The notes below the pieces were generated by a model. It was not told the origin of the DNA, did no database searches, and saw nothing but the letters and a program-made list of their open reading frames with translations. A stretch of 59,401 bases of DNA from a virus. The stretch is taken from the IMG/VR virus record IMGVR_UViG_3300009168_000012, positions 1 through 59,401 of that record; one strand, written 5' to 3'. The position numbers and the translations under genes are program-made. Shown piece by piece: positions 1 through 6,872 of this stretch (position 1 is its first letter; every line of letters starts with the position of its first letter).

Positions 1-123
1 AAATTAAATGAGAAGAAATGAACAGGGATAATTTTTTTTCAATCATTGCTGCTTTTGTCCTGTTCCTTGTGTTCCTGATATTTGGCGCAATCTTAATTTT
101 TGCAGCATGATAATGTATGTGAT
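1..123. repeat. Left copy of the terminal direct repeat (circular join)
   Basis: These 123 bases are identical to 59279-59401. Genes read across the repeat without a break, which is what a circular or circularly permuted genome gives when it is opened at an arbitrary point. The redundant copy is most simply an assembly overlap rather than a biological terminal repeat. Confidence 0.95.
18..110 (+). CDS. 30-residue single-helix membrane peptide
   Basis: I do not recognise this peptide. After a short polar start (MNRDN) it is almost wholly hydrophobic, enough for one transmembrane helix, and it ends AAstop. The start is supported by tight coupling: in the circular genome its ATG overlaps the stop of the gene at 58964-59299 (ATGA), and its own stop overlaps the ATG of the next gene at 107. 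It therefore belongs to a chain of translationally coupled genes crossing the genome join. The same gene appears whole at 59296-59388. A role in the host membrane is inference. Confidence 0.6.
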   Translation: MNRDNFFSIIAAFVLFLVFLIFGAILIFAA

Positions 124-310
124 ATATAAACAACCAAGTGATTACCCAAAAAATTATGTTGTGAGAAGGTGGGTGAATGAGATTCCAGATAAGGAACCAC
201 ATGCAGTTGTTGACACTTGGGAAGAAGCAAGAAAGACCATTCCCAAAGGTAAATTCTGCATTCATGGTTTGGGCAATGAAGACCCTGTTATTATTGAAAC
301 ATGGATATAA
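107..310 (+). CDS. Hypothetical protein, 67 aa
   Basis: Unrecognised small soluble protein. The start ATG overlaps the stop of the membrane peptide (ATGA), which supports this start and one operon with the genes that close the window on the right. The composition is mixed and charged, with several aromatic residues (YVIYK near the start, ETWI at the end), and there are no membrane segments. It is followed four bases later by another small membrane gene. No function can be given. Confidence 0.7.
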   Translation: MIMYVIYKQPSDYPKNYVVRRWVNEIPDKEPHAVVDTWEEARKTIPKGKFCIHGLGNEDPVIIETWI

Positions 311-314
311 AATT

Positions 315-449
315 ATGAAAGAAGATATTGAAGAACTTCAAAGAAAGATGAGAGCATTGGAATGGTTGGTTGCAGTCATTGCCATTGTTGCAATTGTTGC
401 ATTGTCTGGAATGGTCTTATTGATGGAGCATTATAAAATTCCTGAATAA
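315..449 (+). CDS. Small membrane protein, 44 aa, paralogue of the gene at 50244
   Basis: It has a charged N-terminal stretch (KEDIEELQRKMRA) followed by one long hydrophobic helix, roughly residues 14-37, and a short tail MEHYKIPE. The helix and its flanks match the protein at 50244-50417: LEW(L/V)V in front, VLL(M/N)EHY behind. That makes the two a paralogous pair 50 kb apart. It sits four bases behind the previous gene, in the same small-gene operon. The topology suggests a cytoplasmic coiled N-terminus with a membrane anchor. Function unknown. Confidence 0.65.
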   Translation: MKEDIEELQRKMRALEWLVAVIAIVAIVALSGMVLLMEHYKIPE

Positions 450-460
450 ATAAAATTTAA

Positions 461-520
461 ATGAAAAAAGCACCTGAAAGATTCAGAGTAAAACATGAAT
501 TAAATCAAATAAATGGTTAA
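461..520 (+). CDS. Very short ORF, 19 aa, possible 5' remnant of an interrupted gene
   Basis: ATG-initiated ORF encoding MKKAPERFRVKHELNQING, ending eight bases inside the HNH endonuclease gene. It lies in the same reading frame as the 66-residue gene that resumes after the HNH gene at 1100. One explanation is that the homing endonuclease gene landed in a small gene and left its 5' end here. It may equally be a chance ORF. Confidence 0.25.
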   Translation: MKKAPERFRVKHELNQING

Positions 521-1103
521 AAGTCTAATAAATAAAAAGTTTGGTTATTTAACCGTTATTAAGCAAAGCAGTGAATACAGTAAAAACAGAACAGCCAAAT
601 GGGATTGTTTATGTGATTGCGGAAATATTATCACTGTTGATGGTAGTTGGTTAAATGCTGGCAGAAAAATTGATTGTGGTTGTCACCGTCTTAATGCAAG
701 TGAAAGATTTAATAAAAAAATAAATAAACAACCAAATGGTTGTTGGTTATATACAGGAGCAATCAAACCTGATGGTTATGGTGTTTTTTCTGATGAAAAC
801 AGGAAGAATGTTTATGCACACAGATTTTCATACATGATGACATTTGGTGAAATTCCAAGTGGTTTGGTGATTGACCATAAGTGCAGGAACAGAGCATGTG
901 TTAATCCTGAACATTTGGAAGCTGTCACACAATTGGAAAATTTATTGCGTGGTAAGAATGAACATTTTGTTGCTCATGTGACAAAAATTTGCAAGAGAGG
1001 TCACCCGCAAAATGAAACAACAACCACATTCAGGTGTGATGGAAGAAGGCAATGTAAAATTTGCCAAAGTATAAGAAGAGCAGCCATTAAAAAGCCATTG
1101 TGA
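513..1103 (+). CDS. HNH homing endonuclease with zinc-binding ends
   Basis: Probable free-standing HNH endonuclease that cuts cognate DNA lacking the gene and so spreads by gene conversion. Residues 1-58 form a small zinc-binding module with cysteines in DCLCDCG (31-37) and CGCH (55-58), a layout common in phage HNH and AP2-type endonucleases. The nuclease core is at 117-147 with IDH (120-122), N131 and H134 as the expected active-site residues (pattern DHxCxNxxCxNPxHL). A C-terminal knuckle has CKRGH (160-164), C175 and CKIC (181-184). Length 196 aa is usual for the family. The GTG of the next gene overlaps its TGA stop. Its short neighbours suggest insertion into a run of small early genes. 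Confidence 0.9.
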   Translation: MVKSLINKKFGYLTVIKQSSEYSKNRTAKWDCLCDCGNIITVDGSWLNAGRKIDCGCHRLNASERFNKKINKQPNGCWLYTGAIKPDGYGVFSDENRKNVYAHRFSYMMTFGEIPSGLVIDHKCRNRACVNPEHLEAVTQLENLLRGKNEHFVAHVTKICKRGHPQNETTTTFRCDGRRQCKICQSIRRAAIKKPL

Positions 1104-1300
1104 ATGATGATGAAACCATAAGGAATGAAGACATGGTTGGCAGGGTTGAACTTTATTGTTTGGATAAGCTGCTTGAATCCCAAAGGTTCCAATCAAGGGA
1201 TGAAAGGTGGTACTTGATGCAAGCATGGAAGGAGAAGCACCACCTGACACCTGACAGGGATAATGGTGATTATTATTTTTTGATTGAATTATATAATTGA
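1100..1300 (+). CDS. Hypothetical protein, 66 aa, GTG start
   Basis: Acidic and aromatic-rich small protein of unknown function. The chosen start is the GTG that overlaps the TGA of the HNH gene (GTGA); an ATG at 1133 is an alternative. The frame matches the tiny ORF at 461-520, so this could be the 3' part of a gene split by the HNH insertion. No membrane segment and no recognised domain. Confidence 0.55.
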   Translation: MNDDETIRNEDMVGRVELYCLDKLLESQRFQSRDERWYLMQAWKEKHHLTPDRDNGDYYFLIELYN

Positions 1301-1331
1301 ACAGTTGTTGCAAAGATTCTGTCAAAATAAA

Positions 1332-1364
1332 TTTGGACAGTAATTTTGATTCCCATTATCTTTG
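1332..1364 (+). promoter_or_regulatory. Bacteroidota-type promoter
   Basis: TTTG at 1332-1335 and TATCTTTG at 1357-1364, separated by 21 bp, match the -33/-7 pattern of the main Bacteroidota sigma factor. The sequence GTTCACAAA follows the -7 box, where the transcript should begin. It drives the small genes starting at 1391. Confidence 0.85.
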
Positions 1365-1390
1365 TGGTTCACAAATCAAAAATTCTCACA

Positions 1391-1570
1391 ATGGCAAGGA
1401 AACTTTCAAAATCTGACCAAGCATTCATCATGAACACTGCAATGTTGCAGTATGCAGTTAATCACAATCTCAACACTGATGACTTATATGTTTATTTCAA
1501 TGAAGTCAAAAATGAATGGAGAATTGTGAGAAGAGCAGACAAAGTAATTGTTGGACGCAAAACTTTTTAA
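1391..1570 (+). CDS. Hypothetical protein, 59 aa
   Basis: Start chosen at the ATG directly behind the leader AAATTCTCACA, 27 bp after a clear promoter; an upstream in-frame ATG at 1346 lies between the -33 and -7 boxes and cannot be used. The protein is basic with no membrane segment. The C-terminal half (YVYFNEVKNEWRIVRR) reads like a small beta-sheet that could bind nucleic acid, but this is only an impression. Confidence 0.75.
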   Translation: MARKLSKSDQAFIMNTAMLQYAVNHNLNTDDLYVYFNEVKNEWRIVRRADKVIVGRKTF

Positions 1571-1630
1571 TAAATCACCAAAAGTTGCAGTTGCTTAATG
1601 GGTAACTGCAACTCAATAAAACCTCTCACA

Positions 1631-1783
1631 ATGAAGAATCAAAAAGAAAAAGTTCCAATGAAGTACATGGTGTCATACACGATAAATGGAAGAACAATTG
1701 AAAAAAAGTTCATGAACCATGATGTTGCAATTGCATTCACAAAAATTGTAAATGGCAGATTTTATCACCTTACAACCAAATAA
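1631..1783 (+). CDS. Hypothetical basic protein, 50 aa
   Basis: Small lysine-rich protein. The start follows CCTCTCACA, a shortened form of the early leader motif. The segment YMVSYTINGRTIEKKF looks like a beta hairpin. It stands 13 bases before the next gene and probably shares the transcript from the promoter at 1332. Function unknown. Confidence 0.6.
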   Translation: MKNQKEKVPMKYMVSYTINGRTIEKKFMNHDVAIAFTKIVNGRFYHLTTK

Positions 1784-1796
1784 AAATTCTCATATC

Positions 1797-2021
1797 ATGA
1801 CACATGCACAAATGAAAAAAGGTCTGAATGCTGAACTTAAATCAGCAGGATTCTTAAACCTTATCACTGAAGTTTCAGAGGTGGAACCAAACACCTGCTT
1901 AAGATTTTATGCACCACTGAACCATGAATTGAAGCAGTGGTTGAATAATAGATTCAAATATGGCATATTTGACACCAACACTGACCATTCCATTGTCTTC
2001 ATCAAAACACCAAAGGATTAA
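1797..2021 (+). CDS. Hypothetical protein, 74 aa
   Basis: The start was placed at the ATG after AAAAATTCTCATATC rather than at the upstream in-frame ATG at 1752, which lies inside the previous gene. Mixed alpha/beta composition, no cysteine cluster and no membrane segment. The next ATG follows its stop codon without any gap, so the two are probably co-translated. Unrecognised. Confidence 0.7.
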   Translation: MTHAQMKKGLNAELKSAGFLNLITEVSEVEPNTCLRFYAPLNHELKQWLNNRFKYGIFDTNTDHSIVFIKTPKD

Positions 2022-2285
2022 ATGTTTGGAATCACCATTGATGAAAACGGATTCAATGAACTGAAAAAGCTGTATGAAGAAGCAGTGCAGAAGAAGCAAA
2101 AAACATTCATCTTCCAAGGTCAAATCTTGGGTTTTTGTTTTTTGAACATTTGTTGCAAACATAATGTCAAAAAAGATTTGGACAGTATTGGAAGCAACCC
2201 TTATCTTTGTGGAAACAAATCAAAAAAAATTTCACATGAAAAGGACTTCTTACAATTACGGAACATTTTATTTTGGACAGGATAA
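2022..2285 (+). CDS. Hypothetical protein, probably frame-shifted after about residue 41
   Basis: The first 40 residues (MFGITIDENGFNELKK and on to TFIFQGQILGF) look like a genuine small phage protein. From about 2140 the frame runs through the next promoter (2177-2209) and into the following gene, and the residues stop looking natural. In the -1 frame at the run TTTTTGTTTTTT the protein would end with GFLFFEHLLQT at a TAA at 2162-2164, just before that promoter. The real gene is therefore probably about 2022-2164, disturbed by a one-base indel or read by slippage. Confidence 0.5.
   Translation: MFGITIDENGFNELKKLYEEAVQKKQKTFIFQGQILGFCFLNICCKHNVKKDLDSIGSNPYLCGNKSKKISHEKDFLQLRNILFWTG
2177..2209 (+). 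promoter_or_regulatory. Bacteroidota-type promoter
   Basis: TTTG at 2177-2180 and TATCTTTG at 2202-2209 with a 21-bp spacer. It lies in front of the gene at 2236 and inside the 3' part of the ORF starting at 2022, which argues that the latter ends earlier than its open frame suggests. Confidence 0.85.
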
Positions 2286-2466
2286 TAAATGGCATTATTT
2301 GGTGAAGCAAATCACCCTTAAAGCAGGTGACAGTGTATTGTGTGAAAGGCATGTTTCATATTTAAAAAATAGTAATTACAAGACATTGGTTGCAGGACTT
2401 GACATGCCATTCATGACAACACAAGGGATGATTGTTGCCAAATTACAAGAACTCAACAACCAATAA
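2236..2466 (+). CDS. Hypothetical protein, 76 aa
   Basis: The start ATG is the first one after the promoter at 2177-2209 and follows a variant leader (AATTTCACA). The upstream in-frame ATG at 2164 precedes the promoter and is excluded. The N-terminus is rich in tyrosine and tryptophan (YNYGTFYFGQDNKWHY), suggesting a small beta-rich fold; the C-terminal half is helical. A perfect 13-bp hairpin follows its stop. Unrecognised. Confidence 0.75.
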   Translation: MKRTSYNYGTFYFGQDNKWHYLVKQITLKAGDSVLCERHVSYLKNSNYKTLVAGLDMPFMTTQGMIVAKLQELNNQ

Positions 2467-2472
2467 TCAATG

Positions 2473-2501
2473 AAGGTGTCCCAAGCAACTTGGGACACCT
2501 T
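2473..2501 (+). terminator. Perfect 13-bp hairpin, probable terminator or processing site
   Basis: The arms AAGGTGTCCCAAG and CTTGGGACACCTT pair perfectly around a 3-base loop, six bases after the preceding stop. It lacks a long U-run (TAAAATC follows), so it may end transcription weakly or protect the mRNA 3' end. Confidence 0.6.
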
Positions 2502-2534
2502 AAAATCTCTCATAACCAAATAAAAATTCTCACC

Positions 2535-2951
2535 ATGTTTCTCACAAATTTCAATGAAGCAAAGTATTCCCTTATCAGTCATCTTCAGCAGAAGGGAATG
2601 ACAACTGAAGAAATGGATGACATTGTTGAATTATCCTTAAGGATGGCAAATGGATTAGTTCAGGACACCACTGTAAGAATGAACAATGAATTGCAGACAG
2701 TCACAAATTATGTTGGTGCATTCAAGTATGAACTGTCAACCCAAAAACCTGAACCTGAAACCAAAGAAGAGATTATTGCTTTTGGGCAATTCCAATATCA
2801 GGTGACTTGTCAATTGCAATTCATGACAGGTGACATTTGGATAAGAGCAAAAGCAAAGGTCAAAAAACATGAACCTTATTTAAAATCTGCATATGCTCTT
2901 CGCCACACTGCATTGCAGGTTGCAAAAACAATTTACCAAAAATCACTTTAA
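2535..2951 (+). CDS. Hypothetical helical protein, 138 aa
   Basis: The start follows the leader AAAAATTCTCACC. The protein is rich in helix-forming residues and has no membrane segment; it might form a helical bundle. The sequence has no catalytic motif that I recognise. It is followed 11 bases later by the HExxH protein, again with the same leader, so the two are probably expressed together. Function unknown. Confidence 0.75.
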   Translation: MFLTNFNEAKYSLISHLQQKGMTTEEMDDIVELSLRMANGLVQDTTVRMNNELQTVTNYVGAFKYELSTQKPEPETKEEIIAFGQFQYQVTCQLQFMTGDIWIRAKAKVKKHEPYLKSAYALRHTALQVAKTIYQKSL

Positions 2952-2962
2952 AAATTCTCACA

Positions 2963-3469
2963 ATGAAAAAGTTTGACAAAAAGCATGCAGAAGAGCATGT
3001 GAATAAGCTGCTGAAAAAACATAAGATAACAGTTAAAGGTTATTCCACAACAGCATGTGGAAGAGCACACAAAAAAGAAAGGTGGGTGAAGATTCCAAGA
3101 CCAACCAACATTGACAGGTTTGCAGTGTGCTTGCATGAAATATTTCACATTATCGGGAAGAATACAGGTGCAAGGTTCAAAAGGGAATTTGAATGTGATA
3201 TGTATGCAAGGCAAACCCTGATTGACCTTGGTTATGACCATGCAGAATGGGACAGAAGATTAAGGTGGCATGTGTTGAGCAGGATTGCAATGGCACACAA
3301 CAGGAAGTTGAATCATGAAAAGATTGGACAGGACATAAGAACATTCTTCAGTGACATTGACTTCAGTAAATGGGAAGGGAAGAAGGTGTTTGTTGGTCAT
3401 GCCTTTTACAAATCTTCCAACCCTGATGACATAAGGATTTATCAGGATTATAAAGTTGGAAGGCACTGA
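2963..3469 (+). CDS. Putative HExxH zinc metallopeptidase, 168 aa
   Basis: Residues 56-62 read CLHEIFH, an HExxH zinc-binding motif, followed 15 residues later by EFECDMYA, where E77 is a likely third metal ligand. This resembles ImmA/IrrE-like (M78) peptidases, whose pattern is HExxH then E-x-A/C-[ND]-x-[FY]-A. The N-terminal half is basic (KKFDKKHAEEHVNK, AHKKERWVKI). There is no signal peptide, so it should act in the cytoplasm. In other mobile elements ImmA-type peptidases cleave repressors; no partner repressor is adjacent here, so that role is inference. The start follows AAAAATTCTCACA. Confidence 0.7.
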   Translation: MKKFDKKHAEEHVNKLLKKHKITVKGYSTTACGRAHKKERWVKIPRPTNIDRFAVCLHEIFHIIGKNTGARFKREFECDMYARQTLIDLGYDHAEWDRRLRWHVLSRIAMAHNRKLNHEKIGQDIRTFFSDIDFSKWEGKKVFVGHAFYKSSNPDDIRIYQDYKVGRH

Positions 3470-3500
3470 AAAAACTTTTTCAAAAAAAAGTCAAAATAAA

Positions 3501-3531
3501 TTTGGACAGTAAGAAAACCCACTTATCTTTG
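3501..3531 (+). promoter_or_regulatory. Bacteroidota-type promoter
   Basis: TTTG at 3501-3504 and TATCTTTG at 3524-3531 with a 19-bp spacer; GTATCTCACA follows. It drives the DUF932 gene at 3581, leaving a leader of about 45 nt. Confidence 0.9.
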
Positions 3532-3580
3532 TATCTCACAAGACAGCAAAAAAATCAAGTCTGTCACAAAAATTCTCATC

Positions 3581-4456
3581 ATGAAAAGTTTAAATGAAGT
3601 TCAGAGTTTCAATGCCAACAACAGTCTTCAGAATGACAATGTGTTTGTAAATGTCGAAATGGTTAACCTTCAGCAGTTAACCGGAATCCCAACCACTTCA
3701 AGGTTCAATCAGGCAATTGTTTCTGAAGGAAAAATTGTGAATGTGGTTTCAGGCACTTATGGTCTGCTCAAAAATGAAGACCTTTTCCTTAAGGTTGAAG
3801 AAGCAATGATTGAAGCTGACATGAATTATGTCACAAGGTCAATCAACCGGAACAATGCTTCATTTGCTGTTGATTATATCCTTGATGATGAAAATTGGGA
3901 AATCAAAATCAAAGGAACTGAAGATAAGATTCAGCCAATGTTGAGATACACCAATTCTTATGATGGTGGCCCAACTTCAGGAAGGTTTGGTTTCTTCAGG
4001 AAGATTTGCACCAATGGTCTGACAATTGCCCAAACCAAAGCAGGGTTTTCAGTAAGGCACAAAAGCACTGTCACACAAGTTGTTCTTCCCAAAATTGATG
4101 AAATGGTGAAGAAATTCATGGACAATGAATTTTATTCCCTGCACCGGAAGTTCAATGTGCTTGCTGAATCAACTGTCACTGACATGAATGATTTTGTGAA
4201 AATGGTTTGCAAGGAATCTGAACTGTTCATGTATGAAGCATCAGAGAAGAACCCTGAACCAAGTGCAAATGCAAGGTATGTGTTGGACATTATCAACAAT
4301 GAAGCAAGAGCATTGGACATGCAGCCAAACATGTGGCTTGGGTACAATGCTTTCAATGAAATTCTTCACAATAAAATGAAAAGGTCATTTGTTGACCAAC
4401 AAAGGATTGACACCAAACTTTTCAACCTTGTTGTTGACATGGCAGGTGCCAACTAA
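3581..4456 (+). CDS. DUF932 / phage-plasmid-related protein, 291 aa
   Basis: Full-length member of the DUF932 (DUF945, TIGR03299-type) family, judged by the overall pattern: an N-terminal region with YGLLKNEDLF, a central RYTNSYDGGPTSGRFGFFRKICTNGL block and a helical C-terminus. The family is common in phages and plasmids. Its biochemical role is not established, although a part in DNA metabolism is often suspected. It is a single-gene transcription unit with its own promoter (3501-3531), the leader AAAAATTCTCATC and a good terminator at 4469. That isolation suggests strong, independent expression. Confidence 0.8.
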   Translation: MKSLNEVQSFNANNSLQNDNVFVNVEMVNLQQLTGIPTTSRFNQAIVSEGKIVNVVSGTYGLLKNEDLFLKVEEAMIEADMNYVTRSINRNNASFAVDYILDDENWEIKIKGTEDKIQPMLRYTNSYDGGPTSGRFGFFRKICTNGLTIAQTKAGFSVRHKSTVTQVVLPKIDEMVKKFMDNEFYSLHRKFNVLAESTVTDMNDFVKMVCKESELFMYEASEKNPEPSANARYVLDIINNEARALDMQPNMWLGYNAFNEILHNKMKRSFVDQQRIDTKLFNLVVDMAGAN

Positions 4457-4468
4457 ACCTCACACCAC

Positions 4469-4500
4469 AACCAACCCTGAAACATGGGTTGGTTTCTTTT
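4469..4500 (+). terminator. Rho-independent terminator
   Basis: The stem AACCAACCC / GGGTTGGTT with an 8-base loop is followed by TCTTTT. It ends the DUF932 transcription unit. Confidence 0.85.
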
Positions 4501-4521
4501 AACTTTTATCCAATAATTATC

Positions 4522-4749
4522 ATGAAAATCAGATACGGCAAAACACTTTTGAAGACAGCAGAAGCAACCATGCATCCAAGGAATTTCAGTTATGATTCAC
4601 ACACTGTTTCACTCCCAATCAAATGCCAACACTTCAGGATGCAGGAAATTGAAATTGACAGGGATGAAGCAGAAGCAATGATGGAAATGCTGCAAAAATT
4701 CATTGACTTTTCTGATGCAAGGAAGAAGATGCTTGCAAGAAGTTTTTGA
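4522..4749 (+). CDS. Hypothetical acidic protein, 75 aa
   Basis: The start was placed at the ATG at 4522; the in-frame ATG at 4489 is inside the terminator. It is preceded by AACTTTTATCCAATAA, a motif seen before several other starts. The N-terminal half resembles a beta sheet (KIRYGKTLLKTAEA) and the C-terminal half a helix (EIDRDEAEAMMEMLQKFID). Unrecognised. Confidence 0.65.
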   Translation: MKIRYGKTLLKTAEATMHPRNFSYDSHTVSLPIKCQHFRMQEIEIDRDEAEAMMEMLQKFIDFSDARKKMLARSF

Positions 4750-4758
4750 CAATAAAAA

Positions 4759-4790
4759 TTTGGACGGAATCACAAGGAAACATATTTTTG
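4759..4790 (+). promoter_or_regulatory. Bacteroidota-type promoter
   Basis: TTTG at 4759-4762 and TATTTTTG at 4783-4790, 20 bp apart. The transcript would start close to the leader AAAAATTCTCATAA of the gene at 4812. Confidence 0.8.
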
Positions 4791-4811
4791 AAAAAATAAA
4801 AATTCTCATAA

Positions 4812-5162
4812 ATGGAAAGGCACTTAATTGATTTGATTGACAGGGTTGCAATCATAACTTATTACACTGACACAATCTTCAGCAAAGAAGTAAAAGATGA
4901 ATTTTCATTGCTGCAACAGAATTTGGTTGGAGCACATGAAAAGAAAAGGTTTAAGGAATTGAGTGATTTGCGTGGTGAATGTGTGGTGAGAATCCAAAAG
5001 ATTGAAATGGCATACACTGAAGGTGCAAGTGCAAGTGACACCTTCTTGCTTGGTGGTGATTATGAGAGAATCACAAAAGAAGTGGACAGGATTAAGAATG
5101 AAGAACGTGACCTTTTTTCACCAACCCTTGCCGATTACATGCAGGAGCAGTTGCCTTATTAA
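4812..5162 (+). CDS. Hypothetical helical protein, 116 aa
   Basis: Largely alpha-helical protein with many charged residues and no membrane segment. It has its own promoter 22 bp upstream and the common early leader, though with two extra bases before ATG. The sequence shows no catalytic signature. It is followed by the 56-residue gene at 5184 and may share its transcript. Confidence 0.7.
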   Translation: MERHLIDLIDRVAIITYYTDTIFSKEVKDEFSLLQQNLVGAHEKKRFKELSDLRGECVVRIQKIEMAYTEGASASDTFLLGGDYERITKEVDRIKNEERDLFSPTLADYMQEQLPY

Positions 5163-5183
5163 TTAACCTTTATCCATTAAACC

Positions 5184-5354
5184 ATGCCAAGCAGGAAGGA
5201 AGTAAAACATTGGATTTTCACTGTTATCAATGAGAAGAACAAACAGTGGGAAGAAATTAAAATCTCATCCATTGATGCTTATAATTTAGCACAAGCAAAA
5301 AGGATTGCAAGGAGAGTTGGCCCAATATTGAGTTGGCTCACCTTTTACCGATAA
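5184..5354 (+). CDS. Hypothetical basic protein, 56 aa
   Basis: Starts after CCTTTATCCATTAAACC, a variant of a recurring start-proximal motif. The protein MPSRKEVKHWIF...LTFYR is basic and contains a probable helix rich in arginine and lysine (AQAKRIARRVG). It could bind nucleic acid, but this is only inferred from charge. A weak stem (GCTTA / TAAGC) directly follows the stop. Confidence 0.6.
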   Translation: MPSRKEVKHWIFTVINEKNKQWEEIKISSIDAYNLAQAKRIARRVGPILSWLTFYR

Positions 5355-5446
5355 AAAACCCGCTTATGAATAAGCAGGTGTTCACGTTGTTTAATATTCA
5401 AGTGGGAAGAAAACCTAAAACATAATCAATAAAATTAAAAATTAAA

Positions 5447-6019
5447 ATGAATAAGCAAGAATTATCTGATAAAATTTCTGAATCATACATTGCAATCCAT
5501 GACCTTGAAAACAAGATAAGGGATGAAAAGGATAAAAGGATTGAGAAGGAATATGAACCTCTCATCATCCAAGCTGAAGCAGTAAGAAGGAAAATCACCC
5601 AAGAACTTCATGACAAATACAGGGATGAACTTTCAGCACTGAAAAATGTCAACTCAATATGGCACCACAAGCAGAATCAACTTAACATTGCTGAAGCTGA
5701 ACAAAGATGGTTGCCAAGTGGAACCATTGTGGACATTTATGAAAGGTCATACCGGGGAACCCAACCTTGGAAGAAAACCGGAATCGGGATGGTTCAGGTA
5801 TATGATGGAACACAAACAACCCTGCACCAACCAAAATACACAAGACTGAATGCAGGTGACATAATTGTCATCAAATACAGGAAGGATGGAACCCTTGGTG
5901 TCATGTATGACCTTGTGTTCAAAGGTGGCACCTTTCAGGGTGGAATGTGGTTGGCAGAAGGTGAAACACTGGAAGATAATAAATTGATGAATGGAAGAGT
6001 TTTAAAAAAATCTTATTAA
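5447..6019 (+). CDS. Coiled-coil plus beta domain protein, 190 aa
   Basis: Residues 1-65 form a charged heptad-like helix, probably a coiled coil, and the rest is glycine- and tyrosine-rich and likely beta-structured (GTIVDIYERSYRG, MVQVYDGTQTT, FKGGTFQGGMW). I do not recognise the family. No membrane or signal segment is visible. It stands alone, with an AT-rich gap upstream and the small HTH-like gene 18 bases behind it. Confidence 0.7.
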   Translation: MNKQELSDKISESYIAIHDLENKIRDEKDKRIEKEYEPLIIQAEAVRRKITQELHDKYRDELSALKNVNSIWHHKQNQLNIAEAEQRWLPSGTIVDIYERSYRGTQPWKKTGIGMVQVYDGTQTTLHQPKYTRLNAGDIIVIKYRKDGTLGVMYDLVFKGGTFQGGMWLAEGETLEDNKLMNGRVLKKSY

Positions 6020-6037
6020 CTTTTTAAAAAAAATATT

Positions 6038-6259
6038 ATGACCAAAAAAATCAATGCAAATGCAATTGACATTCTTCAGAACATTATGGAAGAAAGGAAC
6101 TGGCATGCATCCCTTGGAATTGACAGGAGATTAGCATGTGAATATAAACGGAACCTTCCCAAAGGAAAAGTCTCTTATGAAAAAGCATGCAAACTTCTGG
6201 AAGGTCTTGGTTTTGCAAAAATCAGGGAAGAAACATGGGAACCTTCACCTGCTTATTAA
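6038..6259 (+). CDS. Putative small HTH DNA-binding protein, 73 aa
   Basis: Residues about 24-57 (RNWHASLGIDRRLACEYKRNL..KVSYEKACKLLEGLGF) have the spacing of a Cro/C1-like helix-turn-helix: a first helix, a turn at LGID, a basic recognition helix and a closing helix ending LGF. It could regulate early genes. It differs from the other HTH-like protein at 44094. The call rests on a pattern read by eye, so confidence is moderate. Confidence 0.5.
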   Translation: MTKKINANAIDILQNIMEERNWHASLGIDRRLACEYKRNLPKGKVSYEKACKLLEGLGFAKIREETWEPSPAY

Positions 6260-6320
6260 ATAACTCTTATCCAATAAGAAGGTCATGCTGAAAAAAAACT
6301 TTGAAAAATGACAAAATAAA

Positions 6321-6351
6321 TTTGGACATGTGAAAAGGTGTCATATCTTTG
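6321..6351 (+). promoter_or_regulatory. Bacteroidota-type promoter
   Basis: TTTG at 6321-6324 and TATCTTTG at 6344-6351, 19 bp apart, followed by GTATCTCACA. It drives the gene at 6389. Confidence 0.9.
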
Positions 6352-6388
6352 TATCTCACAATTCAGAAAAAAACTTAAAAATTCTCAC

Positions 6389-6793
6389 ATGACAACTTCA
6401 TCTTCAATCAAAGCAGCAGCAGTAAAAGCAATTCAGGCAAGAGCAAACCAAATTGTTGCAGGGTACAATTCAAAAGGCAATGCAGCCATTTGCAAAAACT
6501 CTTCAGATACACTTATCCAATTGGTAAAATCAGCCATTGCTGAAGGTGGTGTTGAAGTGGACAATTTCAGGGACACCATGAAAAGTGGTAAAAAGGTTTT
6601 GATTCAGTTTGTTGACTTCAAGTTGAATGGTCAAAAAGTGAATATCACTTTTGTAAGAACAACAGACCTTGACATTTATGGGTATCTGACCATAAAGGTT
6701 CACCCTGTTGAAGAGGTGAAACCACCTGCACCAAAGAAAGCTGCTTCATATTATCATGGTGGATATTCCTTCAGGGGAAACAGGATGCTCTAA
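6389..6793 (+). CDS. Hypothetical protein, 134 aa
   Basis: The start was placed at the ATG behind AAAAATTCTCAC, 37 bases after the promoter; the in-frame ATG at 6338 lies inside the promoter. The first 60 residues are helical and alanine-rich. The middle looks like a small beta sheet (KKVLIQFVDFKLNGQKVNI). The tail is proline-rich, then YYHGGYSF. A terminator follows, so it forms a one-gene unit. Unrecognised. Confidence 0.75.
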   Translation: MTTSSSIKAAAVKAIQARANQIVAGYNSKGNAAICKNSSDTLIQLVKSAIAEGGVEVDNFRDTMKSGKKVLIQFVDFKLNGQKVNITFVRTTDLDIYGYLTIKVHPVEEVKPPAPKKAASYYHGGYSFRGNRML

Positions 6794-6802
6794 ATCATCA
6801 CC

Positions 6803-6838
6803 AATGGCTGCAAGGAAGGTCTTGCAGCCATTATCTTT
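6803..6838 (+). terminator. Rho-independent terminator-like hairpin
   Basis: The 12-bp stem AATGGCTGCAAG / CTTGCAGCCATT with a 6-base loop is followed by ATCTTTC. It ends the 6389-6793 unit. Confidence 0.75.
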
Positions 6839-6872
6839 CATTAACTGACAGTTACCCAATAAAAATCAAATC

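Noticed and set aside
1-123. Attachment site of an integrated prophage
   Set aside because: The repeat is an exact end overlap with genes running through it, and no integrase or flanking host DNA is present.
6284-6310. Tiny ORF starting ATGCTGAAAAAA
   Set aside because: Only eight codons, just upstream of a promoter; no support beyond a chance start and stop.
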